64,000 nucleotides of DNA from CAYVTV01 sp964526475. Its GTDB lineage: Bacteria; Bacteroidota; Bacteroidia; Bacteroidales; GCA-2748055. Each line of letters opens with the position of its first letter. Position 1 is the first letter of the stretch. The stretch is taken from NCBI GenBank assembly GCA_964526475.1, contig CAZGKF010000002.1:71684-135683 (forward strand), given 5' to 3'. Both the position numbers and the translations under genes were made by a program. Below, piece by piece: positions 19,082 through 27,712 of this stretch. Under the pieces are notes generated by a model. The model was given only the letters and a program-made list of their open reading frames with translations, searched no databases and had not been told where the DNA came from.

Positions 19082-19624
19082 ATGGAAAGAGTAATAAAAG
19101 TTGAAACATCAAATGATATTCTTCCCGTTTATCAAAATACTCCAATCGGGTTACTCCTGGAATATCATAATTTGAACCGGAATCTCGATGCATATACAAA
19201 CGGGCAATTATTGATTGGGATGTGTATGGATAATCGAAAGAGTCTGAGAATCCCCGATAATTTCGCATTTATTATCCGCGCAGGTGGGGCAAACCTGCGG
19301 TATAGTGAATTTAAAGTTTCGTATGCAATCGCAATAGGGAATATAAGGTATATAGCCATTATAGGACACGACAACTGCGGCATGGTAAATCTTGTCTCAC
19401 GAAAAAATGAGTTCATCAGTGGATTGGTAGAAAAAGCCGGATGGGATAAAGAATGGGCGGAAGAACACTTCATGCATTTTGCCCCAATGTTTGAAACAGG
19501 AAATGAAATTGATTTTGTTATCAGTGAAGCTAAACGATTACGCTTAAGATATCCGAAAATAGTTGTGGCACCATTATTTTACAAGGTAAGCAACAATAAA
19601 CTCTATTTACTGCGGGAAAATTGA
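19082..19624 (+). CDS. Beta-carbonic-anhydrase-like protein
   Basis: This 180-residue protein has the beta-class carbonic anhydrase site: Cys48-Met-Asp50-Asn-Arg52 (the CxDxR motif), FIIRAGGAN, and GHDNCG with His96 and Cys99. All three zinc ligands and the Asp/Arg dyad are therefore present. It would interconvert CO2 and bicarbonate. The gene begins 5 nt after the KamA-like stop, which implies coupled expression. The C-terminal half is short and departs from typical enzymes (APMFETGNEIDF), so activity on another small molecule is possible. Confidence 0.78.
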   Translation: MERVIKVETSNDILPVYQNTPIGLLLEYHNLNRNLDAYTNGQLLIGMCMDNRKSLRIPDNFAFIIRAGGANLRYSEFKVSYAIAIGNIRYIAIIGHDNCGMVNLVSRKNEFISGLVEKAGWDKEWAEEHFMHFAPMFETGNEIDFVISEAKRLRLRYPKIVVAPLFYKVSNNKLYLLREN

Positions 19625-19661
19625 TAAAGGAATATTAATGATCTTTTTCATTATTTATTAG

Positions 19662-19677
19662 AACCGCTTGTGCGGTT
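19662..19677 (+). terminator. Hairpin after the KamA/carbonic anhydrase operon
   Basis: AACCGC-TTGT-GCGGTT forms a perfect 6-bp stem 38 nt beyond the carbonic anhydrase stop and is followed by only a short T-run. It may terminate the operon weakly, or belong to the palindromic repeat block that follows. Confidence 0.35.
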
Positions 19678-19719
19678 TAATGACATGTAACCGTTTAGCA
19701 ACACAACCCGGAGGGTTGA

Positions 19720-19810
19720 AATTAGAATAGCCCAGGGCGCTTGTGCCCTGGATTAACTGCATCGATATCCACGCAACCCAGGATAGGGGTTGACATATCC
19801 GTGGATGTGG
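19720..19810. repeat. Palindromic intergenic repeat block
   Basis: Two hairpins lie together: CCAGGGC-GCTTGT-GCCCTGG (19732-19751) and a nested palindrome with arms ATCCACG...CGTGGAT and CAACCC...GGGTTG (about 19768-19806). There is no coding potential. The structure resembles REP/RUP-like dispersed intergenic repeats of Bacteroidota genomes. Confidence 0.5.
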
Positions 19811-19990
19811 CAGTTCAACCCTTTCAGACATTGTCGTCAAATTAAGAAGATAAACGGGAAAGGTTCATTGGCATGTTGATTATGACGATTTGGAGTCTCT
19901 GGTTTAATTTCACAGGTATTTGATTAAGTTTACGGATGTATGAAAATCGCCTTCTTCTTCTGCGATTATAACTGTCCTTTCCTCCCCTTG

Positions 19991-20063
19991 CCGGTCCGGA
20001 GGGAATCGAACCCTCGACCCCATGATTAAGAGTCACGTGCTCTGCCAGCTGAGCTACGGACCG
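19991..20063 (-). tRNA. tRNA-Lys (CUU anticodon)
   Basis: The minus strand folds as a full cloverleaf. The acceptor stem CGGTCCG/CGGACCG is perfect, the D-arm is present as TAGCTCAGC...GAGC, the anticodon stem is CGTGA/TCATG with loop CTCTTAA (anticodon CTT), and the T-arm is GAGGG-TTCGATT-CCCTC. The discriminator base is G and no CCA is encoded. A TAAATTTG promoter box lies 10 nt upstream. Confidence 0.95.
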
Positions 20064-20073
20064 GATATAAATG

Positions 20074-20081
20074 CAAATTTA
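20074..20081 (-). promoter_or_regulatory. -7 promoter box of tRNA-Lys
   Basis: TAAATTTG on the minus strand fits TAnnTTTG and ends 10 nt before the mature tRNA 5' end, as expected for a tRNA promoter. The same TAAATTTGCA sequence precedes tRNA-His at 26063-26070. Confidence 0.65.
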
Positions 20082-20320
20082 GCCTAATTATTTTCAATCT
20101 GAAAGGATTTCAACTTTCATTAAGATTTCCTCCCTATTTTCTCAACGCAGATTGCATATCCTGACTTTCGCTATAAATGATGCTGCGTACTTTCTTCCAG
20201 ATAAGGATGATTTTGCAGCAGTAAAGGGGCTTTTGACAGCATATACATGAAGATCAAAATGAATGATTTATAGCTTATTTTAAACAATTACATATTGGCT
20301 GTTAATTATCAAACGTCTTT

Positions 20321-20902
20321 TTACCTGATAAGGTGTATAAATCCGTTCTTTCCTTTTCCTGTCTGACCGTCAAGCTTCTCAATAACAAAATAGTAGATAC
20401 CGGCACTTAATGGTTGTCCGGAGAGGCTCCGCCCATCCCATATCAGATCTGGAGATTCAGTTTTATAAACTAAAATCCCGGATCTGGTATAAACAGAAAA
20501 AGAAAATATATTTAATCCGTTAGTACGAACCATAAAATAATCATTTATCCCATCTCCATTTGGAGAAAAAACATTCGGCACATCAATAATATCTGCACAT
20601 GGTCCATTATATACTAATATCAGATCTGTTTCTGTGATGGTAGTTGTATTGTTAATAACACAGGAAACGGAATATAAACCCGGAGTATTAAATTTTACAA
20701 CAGGATTTAACTCATTATCGATAGTAATACCGTTGCTGAATGACCAGGATATTGAGCTTACAGTTGATGCTGTTTGTGGAGGATACAGACGGAATGTAAC
20801 TGAAACTGAATCGCAACCAGAAGTCGGATCTGCAAAAATGGATATTTGTCCGGACAGATTTATACTAAGTAAAAAAAGAATAATGCAGATACAGTATTTC
20901 AT
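20321..20902 (-). CDS. Secreted protein with PKD-like domain and T9SS type-B sorting domain
   Basis: This 193-residue protein has a signal peptide (about residues 1-19, ending SGQ). A PKD-like Ig fold follows (about 20-105), containing SWSFSNG and PGLYSVSCVI. It ends in a gliding-motility-type C-terminal domain starting at PNVFSPNGDGINDYF and including YTRSGILVYK, WDG and AGIYYFVIEK. That domain directs secretion across the outer membrane by the type IX system. It is a small cargo protein with no enzymatic domain, probably adhesive. The 257 bp between it and tRNA-Lys hold no recognisable gene. Confidence 0.85.
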   Translation of the reverse strand: MKYCICIILFLLSINLSGQISIFADPTSGCDSVSVTFRLYPPQTASTVSSISWSFSNGITIDNELNPVVKFNTPGLYSVSCVINNTTTITETDLILVYNGPCADIIDVPNVFSPNGDGINDYFMVRTNGLNIFSFSVYTRSGILVYKTESPDLIWDGRSLSGQPLSAGIYYFVIEKLDGQTGKGKNGFIHLIR

Positions 20903-21052
20903 TCTTTTTATGTTCGTAACAAGTTGGGGAATATCCTTCCCCAGTCTTTCAAGGGAACCCGCAAATCAATCATTATTGATTCTTTTAAAAACAATTTCGA
21001 TTTTATCAGATATAATTGTATTCCGTAAAGATATTCAATATGCATAAAAACA

Positions 21053-22159
21053 TTAAATCTTTCGCGTCAATTTTTTAACAATACGGAAGTTATTGAAAAA
21101 AACTTTTGCAAACACCCTCATTATCGTATAAGCAGGTATGGCAAGTATCATCCCGGGAATACCAGCCATACTTCCGGCCATCATAATAACAAGAAATATC
21201 TCCAGAGGGTGTGCACTTACTGATGTTGAAAAAATAAATGGTTGAAAAATAACATTATCAATAGCCTGAACTATTATAAAAACAAGCATCATATACCCTC
21301 CAAGCACCAAAAGATCAGTAATTTCAAGATGTATGTTAAATGCAAGTCCCAAAAGAATTCCCAGGGCTGACCCAATTAATGGTCCGAGATAAGGAACAAT
21401 ATTTAAGAGGGCTGCTGTTAATCCTATTAGTAAACTTTGCTTGAAAGACAATCCAATTATAGACATCCCTGAAGTTACCAGGATCAGAATACCAGTCAGC
21501 TGCAATAAAATACCTATCAAATACCTGGAAAGCAGCTGTTTTATGGAATTAAGGGCTGTTTTGAAATTTTCTTCATACTCCTCAGGAACGAAAATAAGGA
21601 TCATTTCGGTAAGAAGGTTTTCTTCTTTCAACAGGAAGAATGTAATGAAGGATATGGCAAATATCGCAACAAAGATATCACCAAGGAATGATGCCAAAGA
21701 TCTGAAGAAATTTGAAAGTACCGATTCTTTGAAAACGGAGCTTAACTTTTGTTCCAGATATGTCTCGAAACTAATTTTATTATCGGATATATTAAGATCC
21801 TCATAAAAATTTTCAACAGCCTCTATAGGTTCTTTCAACCTGTCAACAAAAGATTCCACATCTATAGTTGACAACTGATTTGCTTCACTTGCAACAATTG
21901 GAATAAATACCCGGAAAAAACTAATCACTAAAAACCACAACAAGAGCAATGTAAAAAGGGCTCTTAAGGATATTGGTATGGTAAATCCCCTGATTTTCAG
22001 TTTGCCCATGATTTTCACAAGGGGTCTTCCTATTAGAGTCAATACTGCAGCAACAACAATGTAAGCAACAATAATACTGAAATACCAAAAGAACAGCACT
22101 GTAAGCAGGGATGTTACACCAAGCAGAATGTATTTTGCGATTTGACTCATTCCGGACAA
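21053..22159 (-). CDS. AI-2E family (PerM/YdiK-type) membrane protein
   Basis: This is a 368-residue inner membrane protein with about eight hydrophobic segments and a central acidic soluble stretch (about 90-150). It has the family pattern of transmembrane pairs at the start, then LLKEENLLTEMILIFVPEEY, IGLTAALLNIVPYLGPLIG and a C-terminal PLEIFLVIMMAGSMAGIPGM. Members have been linked to autoinducer-2 export or Na+/H+ antiport, so no substrate can be assigned. It stands alone. Confidence 0.85.
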   Translation of the reverse strand: MSGMSQIAKYILLGVTSLLTVLFFWYFSIIVAYIVVAAVLTLIGRPLVKIMGKLKIRGFTIPISLRALFTLLLLWFLVISFFRVFIPIVASEANQLSTIDVESFVDRLKEPIEAVENFYEDLNISDNKISFETYLEQKLSSVFKESVLSNFFRSLASFLGDIFVAIFAISFITFFLLKEENLLTEMILIFVPEEYEENFKTALNSIKQLLSRYLIGILLQLTGILILVTSGMSIIGLSFKQSLLIGLTAALLNIVPYLGPLIGSALGILLGLAFNIHLEITDLLVLGGYMMLVFIIVQAIDNVIFQPFIFSTSVSAHPLEIFLVIMMAGSMAGIPGMILAIPAYTIMRVFAKVFFNNFRIVKKLTRKI

Positions 22160-22461
22160 TATTTAATGCGAAGATAAAAAAAATGCAAGATTTGTAATTA
22201 TTATATTTATTCATTTAACTGTATGCTGTCTCCCTCCTGCTCAAATGCCATATCAAACAAATGATATTTATAAAAATACACTATTTTTACTTTTTCATAA
22301 TAAACAGCTCAACAAATCATATCCTCAGGTGTTTATGAATATAAATACATTTACCTGTATTTTCCAATTCCAATACTCTAATAGTTTTTCCTGATAATCA
22401 AAATGTGTATTTTTGGAAAAATCTAAAGAAAATATATATCCATTTGTAAAACAATACTTTA
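22160..22461. other. AT-rich divergent intergenic region upstream of thyA
   Basis: No gene or repeat is seen in these 302 bp. They hold the promoter region of thyA and of the AI-2E-type gene; the only recognisable element is the TATTTTTG box at 22408-22415. Confidence 0.5.
22408..22415 (+). promoter_or_regulatory. Candidate -7 box for thyA-folA
   Basis: TATTTTTG fits TAnnTTTG and lies 46 nt upstream of the thyA ATG. A clear -33 TTTG is missing. Confidence 0.35.
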
Positions 22462-23256
22462 ATGCAACAATATTTAGACCTCCTTCAACATGTATTGAAA
22501 GAAGGAACAAAGAAAGAAGATCGAACCGGTATTGGCACCCAAAGTGTTTTCGGATATCAGATGCGTTTCAGCCTGGATGAGGGTTTCCCTTTAATGACAA
22601 CAAAAAAACTGCATCTGAAGTCGATTATTTATGAACTTTTGTGGTTTCTGAAGGGCGATACCAATATTAAATATCTTCATAATAATAATGTGTCGATCTG
22701 GGATGAGTGGGCTGACATTAACGGGGATCTTGGCAGGATTTATGGCCACCAGTGGAGATCATGGAAATCTGAAGATGGAAAGGAAATCGACCAGATTGGG
22801 GAGGTAATTAAGACCATTAAAGAAAATCCTGATTCCCGACGACATCTTGTAAGCGCATGGAATGTCGGAGATCTTAACAAGATGGCTCTCTTGCCATGCC
22901 ACATATTATTCCAGTTTTACGTAGCAAACGGAATGTTATCGTGTCAGTTATATCAACGAAGCGCAGACATTTTCCTCGGCGTGCCTTTCAACATTGCCTC
23001 CTATTCCTTGTTATTATTAATGATGGCTCAGGTAACCGGCTTTAAGGCAGGTGAGTTTATACATACCCTGGGGGATGCCCATATTTATCTAAATCATATT
23101 GAACAGGTAAATCTTCAGCTAACAAGAAAACCCAGACAACTTCCTTCAATACATATTAACCCTGAAATTCATAATATCTTCGATTTCAAATACGAAGATT
23201 TTACGATAACAGGATATGATCCTCATCCTCATATTAAAGGGAAAATTGCAGTGTAA
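22462..23256 (+). CDS. thyA: Thymidylate synthase
   Basis: This 264-residue enzyme methylates dUMP to dTMP using methylene-tetrahydrofolate. The nucleophile is Cys146 in LLPCHILFQFY, with ExxTGxGT-type and CQLYQRSADIFLGVPFNIASY motifs all intact. Length equals that of the Escherichia coli enzyme. It is followed after 18 nt by folA, which regenerates the folate it oxidises, a classical operon. Confidence 0.97.
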   Translation: MQQYLDLLQHVLKEGTKKEDRTGIGTQSVFGYQMRFSLDEGFPLMTTKKLHLKSIIYELLWFLKGDTNIKYLHNNNVSIWDEWADINGDLGRIYGHQWRSWKSEDGKEIDQIGEVIKTIKENPDSRRHLVSAWNVGDLNKMALLPCHILFQFYVANGMLSCQLYQRSADIFLGVPFNIASYSLLLLMMAQVTGFKAGEFIHTLGDAHIYLNHIEQVNLQLTRKPRQLPSIHINPEIHNIFDFKYEDFTITGYDPHPHIKGKIAV

Positions 23257-23274
23257 CAATAAAATGTAAAGAAA

Positions 23275-23772
23275 ATGGCAAAACACAATATCTCCATAAT
23301 TGCAGCTGTTGACAATAACAATGGTATAGGGAAGGATAATAAGCTTCTTTGTCATTTACCTGAGGATCTTAAACGTTTTAAAAGGATTACAAGCGGTCAC
23401 ACGGTTATCATGGGAAGAAATACCTGCCTTTCATTACCCGGAGGAGCGCTTCCAGATCGCATTAATATTGTAATAACAGATATTGCCAATGAGCAGTTTC
23501 CTGACTGCCTTATGGCCAGTTCTATTGAAAATGCACTGACAATATCTGATGAGTATGACGAATGTTTTGTTATCGGTGGAGGCATGATCTACAGGCAATT
23601 TTTACCTCATGCATCCAAACTTTATATCACACATATTCACAGCAACTTCGACGCTGACACATTTTTTCCTGAAATTAATTATGACGAATGGGAAGAAATT
23701 TCACGTGAAAATTTTCAAAATCAGGGAGAAGCAAAAATTTCATTTTCATTTGTAATTTATAAAAGAAAATAA
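23275..23772 (+). CDS. folA: Dihydrofolate reductase
   Basis: This 165-residue enzyme reduces dihydrofolate to tetrahydrofolate with NADPH. The N-terminus IIAAVDNNNGIGKDN, the LPEDLKRFKRIT helix with the catalytic Asp, the VIMGRNT nucleotide-binding segment and FVIGGGMIYRQFLP are conserved. It forms an operon with thyA upstream. Confidence 0.95.
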   Translation: MAKHNISIIAAVDNNNGIGKDNKLLCHLPEDLKRFKRITSGHTVIMGRNTCLSLPGGALPDRINIVITDIANEQFPDCLMASSIENALTISDEYDECFVIGGGMIYRQFLPHASKLYITHIHSNFDADTFFPEINYDEWEEISRENFQNQGEAKISFSFVIYKRK

Positions 23773-23906
23773 GCAACTATTCATTTTCTTTCTACAGTCT
23801 GCCGTACGATATTTTTTGCATCTGAACTTAATTTTTCATCTGCTTAACTGTTTGCTACTTAAAAAAATTTAGTACTTTGGTGCTCGTAAAACCAAAATAT
23901 ATTAAT

Positions 23907-24446
23907 ATGAAAAAATTATTTCTCTTTTTCTTTATTGCTTCCTTTGCTCTATGTTTTCTTAATGGACAGAAAAGCGTAAAACTGGAGGCAGGTATGAAAG
24001 CACCTGAATGGAAATTTCAGGATGCAGACCGAAAAGAATTTACAATGGATTCATGGAAAGGGAAAGTACTCCAGATCAATTATGTTGATCCTGATGAATC
24101 TGATCTTAATGATCCATTCAATGATGCTGTGAAGAAAGCCAAGGATATTGATAAACGAATCGACGGAGATGTATTTAAAGGATTCGGAATAGTTGACTGT
24201 AAATCTACGTGGAAACCCAATATATTGATCAGGACGATTGCAGGTAATAAAGCCAAAAAATACGACACTACCATATTATTCGATTATGATGCTACTTTAC
24301 AAAATTCATGGGGACTTCCAGGTGACAGTTATAGTGTGATGATTCTGGATAAAAACCGTGTGTGTCGTGCTGTTTATCGCGGTAAAATACCCGATTCAGA
24401 AATTGAAGGGATAATTAATCTAATTATAGAGCTTGGAAAAGAATAA
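23907..24446 (+). CDS. Exported thioredoxin-fold protein, YtfJ-like
   Basis: From ATG 23907 this is 179 residues with a signal peptide (MKKLFLFFFIASFALCFLNG). The mature part has a thioredoxin-like layout (GMKAPEWKFQDADRKEFTMD...GKVLQINYVDPDE) close to the YtfJ family, but without a CxxC motif, so it is unlikely to be a disulfide reductase. A TTG ten codons upstream extends the frame but gives a worse signal peptide and lies in a TACTTTG promoter-like sequence. Function is unknown; a strong hairpin follows. Confidence 0.7.
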   Translation: MKKLFLFFFIASFALCFLNGQKSVKLEAGMKAPEWKFQDADRKEFTMDSWKGKVLQINYVDPDESDLNDPFNDAVKKAKDIDKRIDGDVFKGFGIVDCKSTWKPNILIRTIAGNKAKKYDTTILFDYDATLQNSWGLPGDSYSVMILDKNRVCRAVYRGKIPDSEIEGIINLIIELGKE

Positions 24447-24478
24447 AAAGAGAAATTACCTTCTTTAACAATCAAAAA

Positions 24479-24515
24479 AAGCAGGGATACTTTAAAATTG
24501 TATCCCTGCTTCATT
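24479..24515. terminator. Bidirectional intrinsic terminator
   Basis: GCAGGGATAC (24481-24490) and GTATCCCTGC (24500-24509) form a perfect 10-bp stem with a 9-nt loop, between two convergent genes. On the minus strand it is followed by seven T, making it a good terminator for the MscS gene; on the plus strand the T-run is interrupted. Confidence 0.8.
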
Positions 24516-24695
24516 ATTTCATTTTGTTTGAAAATGTACACTTTATTAGTTACGTAATCGCTCATTTTACTGATATTCCAATTCCATAAACGCATTATAT
24601 TAATCCCATAATCTGTTCATTACAATACTCCGGACAATCAGATTTCAATTGTTTTCAAGTTTAAATATACTGGCGCGCTATGAACGACACATATA

Positions 24696-25628
24696 TCATT
24701 TCAATTTATCCATCATCTGATTATCTACATCTAACTTCAAAGGATTAATTTTATCACCCCAATAAATAGTTGTGTGAGGAAACGGGATTTCAATATTATT
24801 CTTGTCGAAAGCATATTTCAGGCGTTTCCTGTATTCACGACCTACTGACCATTGCTGAATTGGTTTTGTTTTTATCCGTGCCCTTATAACAATAGCGCTA
24901 TCCCCGAATTTATCAAGGCCGAATATTTCAATAGGTTCAATAATTCTACCACTAAATTCCGGATCATTCTGCAATTCATCGCCAACCTGTTTCATTATAT
25001 CCATCACCTCCTGTGGGTTCTCTTTATAGGCAACGCCAAAATCAAAAACCATAGCAGACCAGTCTTTTGTCATATTGGAAATAGTGTTGATCTTTCCATT
25101 CTGAAAAACATGAACAACACCCGATAAATCACGAAGAGTGATAGTCCTGAATTCTATCTTTTCAACCAATCCGCCAGTTCCATTTATAATTGCCACATCG
25201 CCTGCACGTACCTGATTTTCAAGTATCATGAAAAACCCTGAGATAAAATCCCGCACCAATTCCTGTGCCCCAAAACCAACAGCAAGACCTATGATGCCGG
25301 CGCTTGCCAAAACCGGTGCGATATTTACACCAAATTTCTGCAGGACAATCATTAGGAGTATTACCAAAAGTACTACTCTGATTACACCATGAATTAAAGA
25401 AACAAGGGTATATATCCTTTTCTCTGTCTCAACAGTATCAGTGCTTTCATCTTTCTCAGCGCGTTTTAAAAGTGTTTCTTTTACCTTTCTGAAGAAAATT
25501 CTGACTATTTTCAAAACCAAAAAAAACAGAACTAATACAATTACCAATCCCGGAAGTTCTGTAATCGCCCAATCCTGGGCTTTTTTAATAAGCTCTGTCC
25601 AAAAAGTGGTTTCTAAAATTTGTTCCAT
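24696..25628 (-). CDS. MscS-family mechanosensitive channel
   Basis: This is a 310-residue inner membrane channel that releases solutes on osmotic downshock. About three transmembrane helices are followed by the pore-lining helix GIIGLAVGFGAQELVRDFISG and the beta-domain start (ENQVRAGDVAIINGTGGLVE), then a cytoplasmic alpha/beta domain. Length is typical of the small-conductance class. It has its own upstream region and shares a terminator with the convergent gene. Confidence 0.9.
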   Translation of the reverse strand: MEQILETTFWTELIKKAQDWAITELPGLVIVLVLFFLVLKIVRIFFRKVKETLLKRAEKDESTDTVETEKRIYTLVSLIHGVIRVVLLVILLMIVLQKFGVNIAPVLASAGIIGLAVGFGAQELVRDFISGFFMILENQVRAGDVAIINGTGGLVEKIEFRTITLRDLSGVVHVFQNGKINTISNMTKDWSAMVFDFGVAYKENPQEVMDIMKQVGDELQNDPEFSGRIIEPIEIFGLDKFGDSAIVIRARIKTKPIQQWSVGREYRKRLKYAFDKNNIEIPFPHTTIYWGDKINPLKLDVDNQMMDKLK

Positions 25629-25913
25629 AACTATCTATTATTTTTGAAATTATTATACATAGCTTATTTTAATAAAAGCTTATTGATAAACTTAAAAATA
25701 CGAATACTTTTTCTTAAAACTAACAATAAGTGGCTGGAATTGCATTTTATTTATAAAACCTTTTTCTTATAACAAATAAAATGAATCACTACTGACCGAT
25801 TTGTTATGTAGGATTCTTTGCTTCACTTTGTTAAGCTCAGAATCTCATTATGATTTTAATAAATTACCCGCTTACTACTGAAAAAGAATATAGATATAAA
25901 AGTGCTACTATGA

Positions 25914-25960
25914 AAAAAAAGAAAGGCAATTATTTTGTTCTTAAAAAATTGCCTTTCTTT
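25914..25960 (-). terminator. Intrinsic terminator downstream of tRNA-His
   Basis: A 13-bp stem, AAAGAAAGGCAAT (25918-25930) with ATTGCCTTTCTTT (25948-25960), closes a 17-nt loop. On the minus strand, the direction of tRNA-His, the T-run extends to eight. It lies 16 bp beyond the tRNA 3' end. Confidence 0.8.
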
Positions 25961-25975
25961 TTTATAATATTTCGG

Positions 25976-26050
25976 GGTGGAAGACCGGGCTCGAACCGGC
26001 GACCTTCGGAACCACAATCCGACGCTCTAACCTGCTGAGCTACATCCACC
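25976..26050 (-). tRNA. tRNA-His (GUG anticodon)
   Basis: The minus strand folds as a cloverleaf with the extra 5' G (G-1) opposite C73 that marks histidine tRNAs. The anticodon stem TCGGA/TCCGA holds the loop TTGTGGT (anticodon GTG), and the T-arm contains GGTTCGAGCCC. The acceptor GTGGATG/CTTCCAC has one U-U mismatch at 6:67. No CCA is encoded. Confidence 0.95.
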
Positions 26051-26062
26051 ATTTGAGGACTG

Positions 26063-26070
26063 CAAATTTA
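26063..26070 (-). promoter_or_regulatory. -7 promoter box of tRNA-His
   Basis: TAAATTTG on the minus strand, followed by CA, is identical to the box before tRNA-Lys and ends 12 nt before the tRNA 5' end. Confidence 0.65.
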
Positions 26071-26098
26071 ATTTTTTTTATTGAAGAAAAAAACCATT

Positions 26099-27712
26099 TT
26101 ATAATTTCTGTTGAGACGCAATCCATTTCTCCGTTTCGTTTAAATACCATTGTATTATTATGGAATTGTAAGAGTTTCCGTATGTTTTTATTTTTCTCCC
26201 TTTATTAAATGCATCCTTTATCAGGTAATCAGTAATTTCATTGTAATATATTCTATCATTTCTGCGGATAAATAATCTTTTTATGCTCTCCGGCAGGTAA
26301 TACTTAATTTTATCCCTATTCTTCCTTCGCTGTATCATTCTTTCATCTGCTTCAAGTTCATAGTCAAAATTAAGTTTATAAGGATCAAAATAATGACTGA
26401 TGAGAACATCATTGTAAAGGTACTTGTTGATGCGCGCCTCTAAAGGCAGGTCCCTGAAAAACTCTATCAAATCAGTATCCCAGAATGGAAAACGGAATTC
26501 ATACCCAAAGAAGGTGTATGTATTTGCTGAATTAAAGTTAAATTTAGCCAGTTTCTCCTTGAAATCCCAATCTTCATGAATAGAATATGCCAGGCTGTTA
26601 TCATCTGTATATTTCTCCTGCAGAGACTTTTCAATTCTCTGAATAATTTTCTCCTTTAATGATCCGTGAGGTCTTTTATAAATATACTTGGTGAAGAAAA
26701 TTCTGTTGGCTAATTCCCTGTAACTTTCTTCACTAAAAACATTCCCGTGTTTATTAAGCTGACTACCCCCGAGAAAATCACCTGAATGTCCCAGAGCAAC
26801 TACTGTATCATCAGGTATTAAAGCTTTTTCCTTTATATGCCGGGCCGCAAAATAATCCTGCAAAAAAAACATGGAGGTAAGATTGGAAGAATATCTGTAA
26901 AATTCCACAAAATCATTATCCGGAAATCCACGGATCATATTTTCATCATAAATAATTTTCAACAATCTGAAATCAAGTTTTTCAGCCACCTTTGTTGCCA
27001 GTAACATGTCAGGATTGTTTTCCCTTCCATAGGTCATACATATAACATTATGGTAATTATATTTTTTAAGCATGACAGCAATTAATCTGCTGTCATACCC
27101 TCCGCTGAGGCTGACGAGAACCGTACGTCCATTCAAAGATGAAATGAATTTCTCAAATGCATTATCAAAAAGCTTTATACTTTTTTCTCTCCTCTCGTTG
27201 TAATCATATTCGAGAACCCCAGGTGTATGAAAGCTAAAATAGAATTTTTGCCTGATATCCCTATTGCCTAAATTTAGTATCTCACCTGCCTGAACCTGTC
27301 TGATTCCTTTTATAAGTGTTTCATTACCTGTTACGTATCCTGTTGCAAGAAATTCTTTGCAGGCTGAAGGATTCAGTTGCGGAACTGACTGCAGACCTGC
27401 AAGGTGATATGCATCATCGGAAATGATCCAATGTTTCCCTTCTCTTAAATAGAAAAGAGGAAAAGACCTGATGGTGTCGGCAGCGATATAGCAATTGTTA
27501 TCATCTGTATCAACAATAACTGAAAATACACCGGAAGCATATTTCACCCTCTCCTCCAGGTCGATATAGTTATGGATATCCTTAAAATACTCAAGCAGTT
27601 TTTTATCGCTGTAATATCTGTCAGCTTTGTCAGTTAAATACCCCTTTACGTAAATACCTGCGGTTTGATACCAACGGAAACCCTTGTTAAATTTAAGTTC
27701 TATTGTGTTCAT
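26099..27712 (-). CDS. Asparagine-synthetase-like protein of a glycan cluster
   Basis: This 537-residue protein resembles the synthetase half of AsnB with a degenerate N-terminal glutaminase-like domain. It does not begin with Met-Cys, so the glutaminase nucleophile is missing. The ATP pyrophosphatase loop is SGGYDS (203-208), followed by the ICMTYGRENNPDMLLA strand-turn. Such proteins occur in cell-surface polysaccharide loci and are thought to amidate sugar acids or related groups using ammonia. The gene overlaps the glycosyltransferase gene by 20 nt and is the last of four coupled genes. Confidence 0.78.
   Translation of the reverse strand: MNTIELKFNKGFRWYQTAGIYVKGYLTDKADRYYSDKKLLEYFKDIHNYIDLEERVKYASGVFSVIVDTDDNNCYIAADTIRSFPLFYLREGKHWIISDDAYHLAGLQSVPQLNPSACKEFLATGYVTGNETLIKGIRQVQAGEILNLGNRDIRQKFYFSFHTPGVLEYDYNERREKSIKLFDNAFEKFISSLNGRTVLVSLSGGYDSRLIAVMLKKYNYHNVICMTYGRENNPDMLLATKVAEKLDFRLLKIIYDENMIRGFPDNDFVEFYRYSSNLTSMFFLQDYFAARHIKEKALIPDDTVVALGHSGDFLGGSQLNKHGNVFSEESYRELANRIFFTKYIYKRPHGSLKEKIIQRIEKSLQEKYTDDNSLAYSIHEDWDFKEKLAKFNFNSANTYTFFGYEFRFPFWDTDLIEFFRDLPLEARINKYLYNDVLISHYFDPYKLNFDYELEADERMIQRRKNRDKIKYYLPESIKRLFIRRNDRIYYNEITDYLIKDAFNKGRKIKTYGNSYNSIIIQWYLNETEKWIASQQKL

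Noticed and set aside
19842..20036. Minus-strand open frame across tRNA-Lys
   Set aside because: It runs through the tRNA gene and has no features of a protein.
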